From the NCBI GenBank assembly GCA_947173495.1, contig CAMWFQ010000004.1, positions 124,001 through 188,000 on the forward strand: a stretch of DNA of 64,000 nt, read 5' to 3'. A program made the translations under genes and the position numbers. This document shows positions 8,363 through 17,067 of this stretch, piece after piece (the stretch's first letter is position 1; the number at the start of each line of letters is the position of its first letter). Source of the DNA: an uncultured Lachnospiraceae bacterium. Lineage in GTDB: Bacteria > Bacillota > Clostridia > Lachnospirales > Lachnospiraceae. The notes under the pieces were generated by a model. It had not been told where the DNA came from, searched no databases, and saw only the letters and a program-made list of their open reading frames with translations.

Positions 8363-10696
8363 ATGGTAATCGAAAAAGTTTTGGAGCAGCTGGACGAGAT
8401 GTTTTCACAGCACCGGACGGATCAGGTGGAAGAGTTTTTGCTGAGTAAAATTGAGGAAGCGTCAAAGGAAAATGATACCGCGTCAGTGATCACGCTTCTC
8501 AACGAGATTGTGGGACATTACCGGGAGATGGGAGAATTTGAAAAATCCATATCCTGTTGCAGAGAACTGCTGGTTTTGACAGAGCAGGCAGGGCTGAAAG
8601 GGTCTGTCGCCTATGCGACGACTCTGCTCAATGTAGCCAATGCGTGCAGAGCGGCGGGACTTTTGCGGGAATCTATGGTTTATTATCAGGAGGTTAAGAA
8701 GATTTATGAAGATAAGCTCTCTTCTGATGATTTCAGGTATGCCAGTTTTTATAATAATATGAGTCTTTTGTTTCAGGAAATGGGAGATTATGAGAGTGCC
8801 TGCGACTGCCTGGAGCGGGCTCTTTCTATTGCGACGATGTATACGGAAGCCAGAATTGAGGTGGCGGTGACCTACACGAATCTGGCGCTTTCACAGCTTA
8901 AGCTCAGTCGTTTCGAGGAGGCGATCGGAAATCTGAAGAGGGCGTTTGCAATTTTTGAGATGGACGAGGAGCCGGATTATCATTACAGCGGTGCGCTTTC
9001 AGCCATGGGAGAGGCGCAGTATCTGGCAGGAAATCTGGAGGAAGCCGCCCGCTATTATAAACTTGCGCTAAAAGAAATTGAGAGAAATACGGGCAGGAGC
9101 AAGGCTTATGAGATTACGCTGCAGAATCTGAACGCCGTGACGGAAAGGCTGGGAGCGTTTCCCATGGAAAACAGGCAGTTTAAAAATGGTCTTGAGCTGT
9201 GCGAGGCTTTTTATGAGGAATATGGCCGCCCAATGATTTTACAGAAGTTTCCCGAGTATGAGAAGATGATTGCGGCAGGACTTGTGGGGGAAGGATCGGA
9301 GTGTTTTGGGTTTGATGACCAGACTTCAAGGGATCATGATTTCGGACCGGGGTTCTGCTTATGGCTTACGGATCCGGTGTATGATGAGATCGGAGAAGAA
9401 CTGCAGAAAGCTTACGATGAACTGCCCTCCACTTATATGGGGATTACCCGATTTACAACCTTGAAGGCGCAGAAGCGGGTAGGAGTTTTCAGAATCGGCG
9501 ATTTTTATGAAAGCCTGATCGGGCTTAAGGATATCCCGACCACTCAGAATCAATGGCTGTTTCTGGATGATTATCGTCTGGCCACGGCGGTAAACGGAAA
9601 AGTATTCAGAGATGACCTGGGCGAGTTTACCAGGATCAGAAGAGGAATACAGGAGTATTACCCGGAGGAAGTAAGAATCAAGAAGATTGCCAGACAGGCG
9701 GCATTGATGGCACAGTCCGGTCAGTATAATTATTCCAGAATGTTTGGAAGAGGGGAGAAAGTCACGGCATCTATTGCGCTCTCTGAGTTTATGAAGCATA
9801 CAATGGCCATGGTATATCTTTTGAACCGTACCTACGCGCCTTTTTATAAGTGGATGCACAGGGGGATGGAAAAACTGCGGGTGCTGCCTGAGATCAGAGA
9901 GATCCTGAACATGCTGGTAGACTTCCCAATGGGAGACGAACGGATCCCACAAACCATAGAGATGATCGTAGCGCTGATTATTGCAGAAATGAAAAAGCAG
10001 GGGCTGACCAGTGGGGAAGACAATTACCTGGATCATCATACGGACAGGATTTTAAGAAGTCTTCCGGAAAAGGATCATAAGGATGATTCTTTTAAAGCGG
10101 CTCTGGTGGAAGAACTTGTTCTTCTGGAGTGGCAGGCCTTTGACAAGGTGGAAAATGAAGGGGGCAGAGCAGACTGTCAGGATGACTGGAACACCTTTTC
10201 CATTATGCGGAGGAGCCAGTATGATACATGGACAGAGGAAATGCTGAAGAGCTATATCCATGATTTCAGAAATGCCGGCGAGAGGGGATGGAATCTGATC
10301 GCAGAAAAATACGGACGCATGATGGAAAGTACGGCGCCGCTTAAATATGCCGGAATCAGGGATTCATTCCCGGAAGTCCCGGATATGAAGAGACAGATCA
10401 TTGAGGAGATCATCAAAATTCAGGTGGCGTGGATGGAGGAATTCGCGAAAGCGTATCCAAAGGCGGCGGGAAACGCCAGAAAAATCCACACAGCGGAGGA
10501 TACGCCGTTTGATACTTCCTATGAGACCTATCTTCGGGGAGAGCTGTTAACCTATTCGGATGAAACACTGGATCTGTATGGAAGATTTATTGCCCGGCTG
10601 TGCAGAGAAAACAAAAATCTTGCAGAAATGATTATGACCAATACGGCGCATCTTTATGGATATTCTTCTTTACAGGAGCTGGAGGAAAAACTGTAG
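8363..10696 (+). CDS. TPR protein fused to DUF4037 nucleotidyltransferase-like and DUF4125 domains
   Basis: The 777-residue product has three parts. Residues about 1-260 are tetratricopeptide repeats (several blocks such as ASFYNNMSLLFQEMGDYESA and ALSAMGEAQYLAGNLEEAA). Residues about 275-560 match DUF4037, with the nucleotidyltransferase-like motif GSECFGFDDQTSRDHDFGPG at about 311-330, where G-S and the D-x-D pair would bind nucleotide and metal. Residues about 575-777 match DUF4125 (LEWQAFDKVENEGGRADCQDDW). The reaction is unknown; a nucleotide-transfer activity on a substrate presented by the TPR region is an inference. GGAGG precedes the ATG. A MATE exporter gene follows after 52 nt and may be co-transcribed. 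Confidence 0.85.
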   Translation: MVIEKVLEQLDEMFSQHRTDQVEEFLLSKIEEASKENDTASVITLLNEIVGHYREMGEFEKSISCCRELLVLTEQAGLKGSVAYATTLLNVANACRAAGLLRESMVYYQEVKKIYEDKLSSDDFRYASFYNNMSLLFQEMGDYESACDCLERALSIATMYTEARIEVAVTYTNLALSQLKLSRFEEAIGNLKRAFAIFEMDEEPDYHYSGALSAMGEAQYLAGNLEEAARYYKLALKEIERNTGRSKAYEITLQNLNAVTERLGAFPMENRQFKNGLELCEAFYEEYGRPMILQKFPEYEKMIAAGLVGEGSECFGFDDQTSRDHDFGPGFCLWLTDPVYDEIGEELQKAYDELPSTYMGITRFTTLKAQKRVGVFRIGDFYESLIGLKDIPTTQNQWLFLDDYRLATAVNGKVFRDDLGEFTRIRRGIQEYYPEEVRIKKIARQAALMAQSGQYNYSRMFGRGEKVTASIALSEFMKHTMAMVYLLNRTYAPFYKWMHRGMEKLRVLPEIREILNMLVDFPMGDERIPQTIEMIVALIIAEMKKQGLTSGEDNYLDHHTDRILRSLPEKDHKDDSFKAALVEELVLLEWQAFDKVENEGGRADCQDDWNTFSIMRRSQYDTWTEEMLKSYIHDFRNAGERGWNLIAEKYGRMMESTAPLKYAGIRDSFPEVPDMKRQIIEEIIKIQVAWMEEFAKAYPKAAGNARKIHTAEDTPFDTSYETYLRGELLTYSDETLDLYGRFIARLCRENKNLAEMIMTNTAHLYGYSSLQELEEKL

Positions 10697-10748
10697 GCGT
10701 TTTTTGCCAACAGGGAGATGGAAAGGGAGAAAGATCGGGAATAGGAAG

Positions 10749-12107
10749 ATGGAAAAGAAAGTACAAAAGTCATATGAGATCGATATGTGTAATGGGCCGT
10801 TGTTTGGAAAAATCCTGCTGTTTACTCTGCCGCTCATGCTTTCCGGTATCCTGCAGCTTCTTTTTAATGCGGCGGACGTGGTAGTAGTCGGAAGGTTTGC
10901 CGGGAACGAGGCACTTGCCGCAGTGGGTTCCACGGGCGCCCTAACCAATCTTCTGGTCAATCTTTTTATCGGCCTGTCGGTGGGGGCAAATGTATTGGTA
11001 TCAAGATATTATGGGGCAAGACAGGAGGAGGAGGTGAGCCAGACGGTTCACACTTCCATGCTGATCAGTATGACAGGAGGAATCCTTCTGACTGTTCTGG
11101 GGATTGTGGCGGCAAGACCGCTTCTGCATATGATGGATACACCGGATAACGTAATCCGCCACTCCGTTCTCTACATGCGGATTTATTTTATTGGGATGCC
11201 GGTTATGCTGGTGTTTAATTTCGGCAGCGCGATTCTGCGCGCCATTGGAGATACCAGAAGGCCCCTGTTCTACCTGATTATAGCGGGTATTATCAATGTG
11301 GTACTGAACCTTTGCTTTGTGATACTGTTTCATATGGGGGTAGCGGGCGTGGCATTGGCGACGGTCATTTCTCAATGTGTATCTTCTGCTCTGATCATCA
11401 GATGCCTGATTCAGAGCGAGGGCTGTTTTAAGCTACAGTGGAATAAGCTAAGGCTAAACTGGGACAAATTCAGGAAAATTGCTGCCATTGGTCTTCCGGC
11501 AGGGATACAGGGGACTTTGTTTTCCATTTCAAATGTGTTGATCCAGTCCTCCGTTAACTCCTTTGGCTCTGTTGCCATGGCGGGCAATACGGCCGGAAGC
11601 AATGTGGAAAGCTTTGTGTATACGGCAATGAATTCCGTTCATCAGACGGCAGTCAGCTTTACGGGCCAGAATCTGGGAGGAAGAAAGTATGAGAGGATCA
11701 ATAAGATATTGATAGAATGTCTGATTTTTGTGACTATGATCGGCCTGGTCATGGGAAACGGGGCTGTTCTTCTGGGAGAGAGAATTCTGGGATTCTATTC
11801 TTCAGATCCGGAGGTAATTGCTTATGGGATCCAGAGAATGAAGATTATCTGCACCTCTTATTTTCTGTGCGGTATAATGGATGTACTGGTAGGCAGTATT
11901 CGTGGAATCGGATATGCGGTGATGCCGATGATCGTTTCTCTTCTGGGTGCCTGCGTCTTTCGTGTTGTCTGGATCTATACGATCTTTCAATGGGAGAGGA
12001 CATTGCGTACGCTTTACATTTCCTATCCGGTTTCATGGATGCTGACGGCACTGGTGCATTTGATATGCTTTGTTGTGGTCCGAAAAAAGCTGGAGAATAG
12101 AAAATAA
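10749..12107 (+). CDS. MATE-family multidrug/toxin exporter
   Basis: The 452-residue polytopic membrane protein has about twelve transmembrane helices in two halves. Typical MATE segments are FGKILLFTLPLMLSGILQLLFNAAD at the first helix (read in two parts) and the SVGANVLVSRYYGA region in helix 2-3, repeated in the second half by VHQTAVSFTGQNLGGRKYE. Such proteins export cationic drugs or metabolites using a Na+ or H+ gradient; the substrate is unknown. The start at 10749 fits the AGGAAG just before it and the usual N-terminus; a longer frame to 10656 overlaps the preceding gene. A strong terminator follows. Confidence 0.92.
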   Translation: MEKKVQKSYEIDMCNGPLFGKILLFTLPLMLSGILQLLFNAADVVVVGRFAGNEALAAVGSTGALTNLLVNLFIGLSVGANVLVSRYYGARQEEEVSQTVHTSMLISMTGGILLTVLGIVAARPLLHMMDTPDNVIRHSVLYMRIYFIGMPVMLVFNFGSAILRAIGDTRRPLFYLIIAGIINVVLNLCFVILFHMGVAGVALATVISQCVSSALIIRCLIQSEGCFKLQWNKLRLNWDKFRKIAAIGLPAGIQGTLFSISNVLIQSSVNSFGSVAMAGNTAGSNVESFVYTAMNSVHQTAVSFTGQNLGGRKYERINKILIECLIFVTMIGLVMGNGAVLLGERILGFYSSDPEVIAYGIQRMKIICTSYFLCGIMDVLVGSIRGIGYAVMPMIVSLLGACVFRVVWIYTIFQWERTLRTLYISYPVSWMLTALVHLICFVVVRKKLENRK

Positions 12108-12148
12108 GAAGTTTTTATGGACAGTATTTCTTACATACCCGGATAAAA

Positions 12149-12175
12149 AGATCTGCTTTGGGCAGGTCTTTTTTT
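12149..12175 (+). terminator. Terminator of the MATE exporter gene
   Basis: An 8-bp stem (AGATCTGC with GCAGGTCT, one G-U pair) is followed by seven T. The repeat locus B begins 3 nt later. The 359-nt gap to the next gene holds this terminator, two repeat units and the GntR promoter. Confidence 0.9.
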
Positions 12176-12177
12176 AT

Positions 12178-12263
12178 GCGCAGGGGCGCACAGATGAAAT
12201 TGTTGCTTACGCAACGTGCGCCCTGCGCGCGAGTAGGGGAAGATAGCTCTCCCCTACTCAATT
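12178..12263 (+). repeat. Dispersed two-hairpin repeat, unit B1
   Basis: The outer stem is GCGCAGGGGCGCAC with GTGCGCCCTGCGC; the inner hairpin is GTTGCTTACGCAAC; the second hairpin is GAGTAGGGG with CCCCTACTC. It starts 3 nt after a terminator T-run. Confidence 0.85.
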
Positions 12264-12352
12264 GCACACGGGCACCCAGAGGAAAAATGTCAGCAGAAGC
12301 TGACGGGTGCCCGGTGCGCGAGTAGGGAGAAAAAGCCTCCTCCGCTTGATTT
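12264..12352 (+). repeat. Dispersed two-hairpin repeat, unit B2 (divergent)
   Basis: The outer stem is now CGGGCACCC with GGGTGCCCG and the inner hairpin GTCAGCAGAAGCTGAC: both differ from B1 in sequence but keep pairing. The second hairpin has decayed (GAGTAGGGAG against CTCCTCCGCTT). Confidence 0.75.
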
Positions 12353-12377
12353 GAAAAAATTTCGTTTTGAGTATATA

Positions 12378-12412
12378 TTGACAATATTGTTTATATATGA
12401 TATATACAATAT
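12378..12412 (+). promoter_or_regulatory. Promoter and operator of the GntR/ABC operon
   Basis: TTGACA (12378-12383) and TATATA (12401-12406) are 17 nt apart. An inverted repeat ATATTGT/ACAATAT (12384-12390 and 12406-12412) covers the spacer and -10 box, so a dimeric repressor bound there would block RNA polymerase. Autorepression by the GntR protein encoded next is the likely arrangement, as in YtrA-type operons. Confidence 0.65.
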
Positions 12413-12466
12413 ATAAACGTTTAGCAGATATCTGTCAGGAATTCCAATAAGTAACAGAGGTGACAA

Positions 12467-12841
12467 ATGAATATAATAATCAGTAATTCAAGTGACAGTC
12501 CCATTTATGAGCAGATTACGTCTCAGATCAAAACACTGGTCATGAGCGGCCAGCTGAAGGAGTCAGACCCCCTTCCGTCCATGCGTACTCTGGCAAAGGA
12601 ACTTCGCATCAGCGTGATCACTACTAAGCGGGCATATGAGGAGCTGGAACGGGATGGGTTTATCACAACGATAGTAGGGAAAGGCAGCTTTGTACGGGCA
12701 GCCGATACCAGACTGGTGAGAGAGGAAAAATTAAAGCAGATTGAGGATTTGCTTTCGAGAGCAGTAGCGATTGCGCAGCAGAGCGCTATTCAGCGGGAAG
12801 AGCTTGAAGAGATCATTGATCTGATTTATCAGGAAGGATGA
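12467..12841 (+). CDS. GntR-family regulator, YtrA type
   Basis: The 124-residue protein has the N-terminal winged helix of GntR proteins: PIYEQITSQIKTLVMSGQL, then PLPSMRTLAKELRISVITTKRAYEELE split over residues about 36-62, and the wing segment TTIVGKGSFV. The short C-terminal helical tail (about 45 residues) without an effector domain is typical of the YtrA subfamily, which usually represses an adjacent ABC transporter operon. The ABC ATPase gene starts 8 nt after its stop, which fits. GAGGTGAC stands before the ATG. Confidence 0.93.
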   Translation: MNIIISNSSDSPIYEQITSQIKTLVMSGQLKESDPLPSMRTLAKELRISVITTKRAYEELERDGFITTIVGKGSFVRAADTRLVREEKLKQIEDLLSRAVAIAQQSAIQREELEEIIDLIYQEG

Positions 12842-12849
12842 TATAAAGT

Positions 12850-13761
12850 ATGGAAAATGTAATTACAGTTAAAAATCTGACTAAAAGGTACGAAGGATTT
12901 ACCCTGGACAATGTAAGTTTTCAGATTCCTGAAGGTGCGGTTGTAGGGTTTGTGGGGGAAAACGGAGCGGGCAAGAGCACTACCATGCGGGCCATATTGG
13001 GGCTGGTCTCTGCAGACAAGGGAGAGGTGGAGATACTGGAACACCGGATCGGAGAAAAGGATCAGTCCTGGCGGGAACAGATTGGAGTGGTATTTGACGA
13101 ATGTAATTTTCCGGGGGTTCTGAAGGTGAAATATATTCAGAAGATCCTGCGGAACATGTACCGGAGCTGGGATGATGAAAAGTTTCTGAAATTTGTCACA
13201 CGCTTTGAACTTCCTCTGGATAAAGCAGTCAAAGATCTTTCCAGGGGAATGAAAATGAAGCTCTCTATCGCAGTATCTTTATCTCATGACAGCAGAATTC
13301 TGATCCTGGATGAGGCGACCAGTGGCCTCGACCCGGTGATAAGAAATGAGATCCTTGATATTTTCCGGGAATTTATTGAAGACGGAAAGCATACGGTGTT
13401 TCTTTCATCACATATCACCTCTGATATAGAGAAGATTGCGGATTATATCATGTTGATCCACAATGGAAAACTTCTTTTTATAGAAAATAAGGATGAGATT
13501 CTCTACAACTATTGTATTGTGAGGTGTAGCAAAAAGCAGGCGGAGCTGATTCCTGAGGAACTGATTATGGGAAAGGAAGAAAATGAATTCGGGGTCAGCG
13601 TGCTTGTAAAAAATAAAGGAAGGCTCCTGGAGAGTTCCTTTGAGAGCAGGGCGGGAGCTGTGGATGAGAGCCGCATTGTCTTTGACAGAGCGGGAGTGGA
13701 AGATATTCTGATCTACCTTGTAAAAAAGGAAGAAAGCGGAAAAGGAGGAAGAAGCAGATGA
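12850..13761 (+). CDS. ABC transporter ATP-binding protein
   Basis: The 303-residue ATPase shows Walker A GENGAGKST at about residues 36-44, the signature LSRGMKMKLS at about 131-140, Walker B ILILDEAT at about 151-158, and the switch histidine in SSHITSDIEK. The C-terminal 80 residues form the extension common in exporters of the CcmA/YtrB type. It pairs with the membrane protein whose ATG overlaps its stop codon (ATGA). Together with the GntR regulator it resembles systems responding to cell-wall antibiotics or peptides; the substrate is not known. Confidence 0.95.
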   Translation: MENVITVKNLTKRYEGFTLDNVSFQIPEGAVVGFVGENGAGKSTTMRAILGLVSADKGEVEILEHRIGEKDQSWREQIGVVFDECNFPGVLKVKYIQKILRNMYRSWDDEKFLKFVTRFELPLDKAVKDLSRGMKMKLSIAVSLSHDSRILILDEATSGLDPVIRNEILDIFREFIEDGKHTVFLSSHITSDIEKIADYIMLIHNGKLLFIENKDEILYNYCIVRCSKKQAELIPEELIMGKEENEFGVSVLVKNKGRLLESSFESRAGAVDESRIVFDRAGVEDILIYLVKKEESGKGGRSR

Positions 13762-14402
13762 AAGGGCTTATATTAAAGGATTTATATATATTGAAGGGAT
13801 ATTCAAAACAATATGGAATCATTTTGCTCTTTATGGCATTATGGTCTTATATTACAAAAAATACATCCTTTATGACCGTTTATTTTGTAGTGATCAGCGG
13901 AAATGTTGTGATGAGCAGTGTAAGCACAGATGAAGCGTCCTCTTTCCAGAGATTTGCCCTTACAGCGCCTGTCAGCAGAAGAGCGCTGGTAGGATCAAAA
14001 TATGTTCTGCTTTTGATTACGATGAGCGGGGGGTATCTTCTGGCCCGTCTAATGGATTTATTGATGCGTTTTTCGCCTAACAAAAATCAGGTATGGTTTG
14101 ATATGGATGGCATGATTGTGTCAGTGTGTCTGTTCGTATTGGCAAATGCCATTTCATTGCCGGCAATATTTAAACTGGGAGTAGAAAAAGCAAGATACAT
14201 TTATATTGTAGGTATGCTGGCAATTGCAGCAGCTATTTTTGGAGCTGCCAATTTTCTGGAGGAGACAGGAACTTCCATGGATGCCAGAATAGCGGCAATT
14301 TCACCGGTAGTTTTGAACGGTTTCTTTGTGATTGTAGCAGCGTTTTTCCTGGTGATTTCTTATCTGGTTTCCGTCAGACTGGTAGCAAAGAAAGACTTTT
14401 AA
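13758..14402 (+). CDS. ABC-2 type permease (ABC2_membrane_5-like)
   Basis: This 214-residue protein has six predicted membrane helices and starts MKGLILKDLYILKGYSKQYG, the usual N-terminus of the small ABC-2 permeases that partner CcmA-type ATPases in Firmicutes. It overlaps the ATPase gene by 4 nt (ATGA), so translation is coupled. No further gene belongs to the transcript: a gap of 177 nt with a separate promoter follows. Confidence 0.88.
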   Translation: MKGLILKDLYILKGYSKQYGIILLFMALWSYITKNTSFMTVYFVVISGNVVMSSVSTDEASSFQRFALTAPVSRRALVGSKYVLLLITMSGGYLLARLMDLLMRFSPNKNQVWFDMDGMIVSVCLFVLANAISLPAIFKLGVEKARYIYIVGMLAIAAAIFGAANFLEETGTSMDARIAAISPVVLNGFFVIVAAFFLVISYLVSVRLVAKKDF

Positions 14403-14497
14403 AAGAAGTCAAAATAACTGCTTTTTCATAATCTGTACAGTAAATGCGCAGATCTGGCTATATAGTTGCAAAAAAGTACTAATTAATACGAATAATG

Positions 14498-14526
14498 TTG
14501 AAATTTGACGGATCATAATGTATGCT
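14498..14526 (+). promoter_or_regulatory. Probable promoter of the Panacea-domain gene
   Basis: TTGAAA (14498-14503) and TATGCT (14521-14526) are 17 nt apart. The leader is about 50 nt. Confidence 0.45.
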
Positions 14527-14579
14527 TATAGCAGGAACAAAGAGTGCGGGAAGTTTAAAATGGCAGGCGGGGATGGTAC

Positions 14580-15620
14580 ATGAAAGAAATGAAGGCATTT
14601 TGTGAAGAATGCGGAAATGATGTCTGTTATATTGTCAGTGAAGTGCAGATGGAAGGGGAGCTGCGGGGCGAACGTTATATATATACCGGCAAAAAGGCAA
14701 GATGTGCAGACTGCGGGGCAGTGCTGGAACCCCGGGAGGTGAAAGCGTATAATCTACGGGCACTGCAGAACATCCACAGGGAGAAAAACAGAATTATTTC
14801 CCTGGATAAAATTTTGGAGATCCCCGGTAAATATGCCATTGGAAAGCGTCCTCTTTCCCTTCTTCTGGGCTGGGGTGAGCAGACTTTTTCGCGTTACTGT
14901 GAAGGAGACCTGCCTACCAGACAGTACTCGGATATTCTCATTCGGATTTATGAAGAGCCTAATTATTATGCAGAGCTCCTGGAGGAAAATAAAGATAAGC
15001 TTAAAACGCCATCCACCTATGAGAAGAGCCGGAAGGCAGTGGATAAACTGCTTGGAATTGCCCGGAAGGGCGAATCCGGAATTGATCAGGCGGCGGTATA
15101 TCTGATGGAGCAGTGCGGCGACATTACGCCATTGGCGCTGCAGAAAGCACTTTACTATGTACAGGGATTTTATTATGCTTTTTATCAGGAGTTTTTGTTT
15201 TTGGAGGAGTGCGAGGCCTGGGTGAACGGACCGGTTTACCGGGAGATTTATACCAGGTATCGGGAGTACTGCTTTGATCCCATGAAGAGGAATTCTCTGA
15301 AGGCGGATGCTGATTTAGAAGGCGGAAGGGATAAAAAAAAGGCGGAGTTCAGCCCTCCCTTTTCTTCTGCAGAAAAGACGATACTTGACAGTGTGATCAG
15401 GAATATTTGCTGTTATAGCGGTATGGTCCTTGAGCGGTTTACCCATACAGAGATGCCATGGCTGGTTTCGAGAGGAAATTTGTATACTGCCGCCGTTTCC
15501 AGCAGAGTGATTCCCAAAGCGCTGATCGGAGATTATTTCAGTGCAGTTAAGCAAAAATATAATATGATTAATCCCAATGATATCAGGATGTATATACAGG
15601 ATATGCTGGAACAGATATAG
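14580..15620 (+). CDS. Zinc-ribbon/HTH protein with C-terminal Panacea (SocA-like, DUF4065) domain
   Basis: The 346-residue protein begins with a four-cysteine zinc ribbon (CEECG at about residues 8-12, CADCG at about 42-46) and a helix-turn-helix like that of MqsA antitoxins (LSLLLGWGEQTFSRYCEGDL at about 90-109). Residues about 160-300 form a Panacea domain: DITPLALQKALYYVQGFYY and the later EAWVNGPVYREIYTRY. Panacea proteins are antitoxins of PanAT-type toxin-antitoxin pairs or proteolysis adaptors such as SocA. No toxin-like small gene is next to it: aroA starts 19 nt after the stop and an ABC permease lies upstream. It may be an orphan antitoxin, a regulator or an adaptor. Confidence 0.85.
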   Translation: MKEMKAFCEECGNDVCYIVSEVQMEGELRGERYIYTGKKARCADCGAVLEPREVKAYNLRALQNIHREKNRIISLDKILEIPGKYAIGKRPLSLLLGWGEQTFSRYCEGDLPTRQYSDILIRIYEEPNYYAELLEENKDKLKTPSTYEKSRKAVDKLLGIARKGESGIDQAAVYLMEQCGDITPLALQKALYYVQGFYYAFYQEFLFLEECEAWVNGPVYREIYTRYREYCFDPMKRNSLKADADLEGGRDKKKAEFSPPFSSAEKTILDSVIRNICCYSGMVLERFTHTEMPWLVSRGNLYTAAVSSRVIPKALIGDYFSAVKQKYNMINPNDIRMYIQDMLEQI

Positions 15621-15639
15621 ATTAAATGAGGATTTAATA

Positions 15640-16929
15640 ATGAAAAAGGAATATCGTGTCCCGAAAATGGAGACTGTGAAAGAAATCAAGGTGCAGGTTC
15701 CTGGATCAAAAAGTATTACAAACCGTGCGTTACTGCTGGCGGCACTGTCAGATGTATCGTGTACCCTGCATGGAATTTTGTTGAGTGATGACTCCAGAGC
15801 GTTCCTCGAAAGCCTGAAGCGGCTGGGATATGAGCTGCGGACAGATGAAGAAAACAGAGAAGTGAGGATTCAGGGAACAGGAGGAGTCATTCCAAATTCT
15901 CATGCCCGGATCAATGTGCGGAGTGCGGGAACGGCAGCCAGATTTCTGACAGTCATGCTGGCGATAGCAGGAGGAGAGTATGAGATGGAGGCATCTCCTC
16001 AGATGTGCAGACGTCCCATGCAGCCGCTTCTGGATATATTGAGACAGGCAGGGGTACAGTTTGTATTCCGGGGAGAGGAAGGCCACTTTCCTTTCCGGAT
16101 GTTTTCAGAAGGCATATCTTTGGAAGAAGTCTGCGTTGATACAGGGATCAGCAGCCAGTTTGCCAGTGCGCTTCTTATGTCGGGAGTGATGCTCGATACA
16201 GGGCTTAAGGTGATTCTGAAGGGCGGGAGAGCCGGCGGATCTTATATTAAAATGACGCTGGCCATGATGAGGCAGTTTGGTATTCCCGTAAAACAGGAAG
16301 GGAATGTTTGCCAGGTGCCCTGCTGCAGAAGCTTTGGAAGAGAAAAGTATCAGGTGGAACCCGACATATCCGGCGCATGTTACTTTTATGCACTCGCACC
16401 TCTGATGGGGACGAATGTGGTGGTTAAGAATGTACATGAAGATTCCCTCCAGGGAGATATCAGCTTCTTAAGGCTTCTTGTGAACCTGGGATGCAGGATG
16501 AAGGATGAAGAGGAGGGAATTCTGATTTCCGGAGAAGGCATGGAGAAATATCCGGGACTGGAGGTTTCTATGAAAGATTTCTCTGATCAGACTATGACAA
16601 TGGCGGTATTGGCGCCTTTCGCATCAGGTCCGACGCTGATTCGGGATGTGGGTCATATCCGTTTTCAGGAATCCGACAGAATTGGCGCCATTTTGACAGA
16701 GCTGGAGCGTATGGGCATCCAATGCGAGGAGGTGCCTGATGCAGAAGGCATCAGGATTTTCCCGGGAGAAGTACAGGAATGCCGGGTGGAGACCTATGAG
16801 GATCACAGAATGGCGATGGCGTTTACTCTGATTGGTTTAAAGACAGGCAGGATTACGATTTTGGATCCGGACTGTTGCAAAAAGACTTTTGAAAATTATT
16901 TTGAACTGATCGATCAGATAACAAAATAA
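15640..16929 (+). CDS. aroA: 3-phosphoshikimate 1-carboxyvinyltransferase (EPSP synthase)
   Basis: It condenses shikimate 3-phosphate with phosphoenolpyruvate, the sixth step of the chorismate pathway. The 429-residue length is normal. Diagnostic segments are PGSKSITNRALLLAAL near residue 20, the NVRSAGTAARFLT motif (GTAxR class), the GRAGGSYIKMTLAMM loop and DHRMAMAF near residue 390. The start at 15640 follows GAGGATTTAATA; the longer frame would run into the Panacea gene. Only 19 nt separate it from that gene, so the two are probably co-transcribed. No other aro gene is present here. Confidence 0.97.
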   Translation: MKKEYRVPKMETVKEIKVQVPGSKSITNRALLLAALSDVSCTLHGILLSDDSRAFLESLKRLGYELRTDEENREVRIQGTGGVIPNSHARINVRSAGTAARFLTVMLAIAGGEYEMEASPQMCRRPMQPLLDILRQAGVQFVFRGEEGHFPFRMFSEGISLEEVCVDTGISSQFASALLMSGVMLDTGLKVILKGGRAGGSYIKMTLAMMRQFGIPVKQEGNVCQVPCCRSFGREKYQVEPDISGACYFYALAPLMGTNVVVKNVHEDSLQGDISFLRLLVNLGCRMKDEEEGILISGEGMEKYPGLEVSMKDFSDQTMTMAVLAPFASGPTLIRDVGHIRFQESDRIGAILTELERMGIQCEEVPDAEGIRIFPGEVQECRVETYEDHRMAMAFTLIGLKTGRITILDPDCCKKTFENYFELIDQITK

Positions 16930-16950
16930 ATTAAATTTAAATTTGATTAT

Positions 16951-16981
16951 ATATGCCGGCACGCACAGCGTTCCGGCATAT
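16951..16981. terminator. Hairpin after aroA
   Basis: A perfect 9-bp stem (ATATGCCGG with CCGGCATAT) closes a 13-nt loop. There is no T-run on the plus strand, so a role as aroA terminator is only possible. Confidence 0.4.
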
Positions 16982-17067
16982 GGTGCGTATCCGGCGGACA
17001 TACACATACGGCTCAGGGATAGATAAAAGGAGTTCTGCAGTGTAAAAAATCGTACTGGAGGTTGAAA

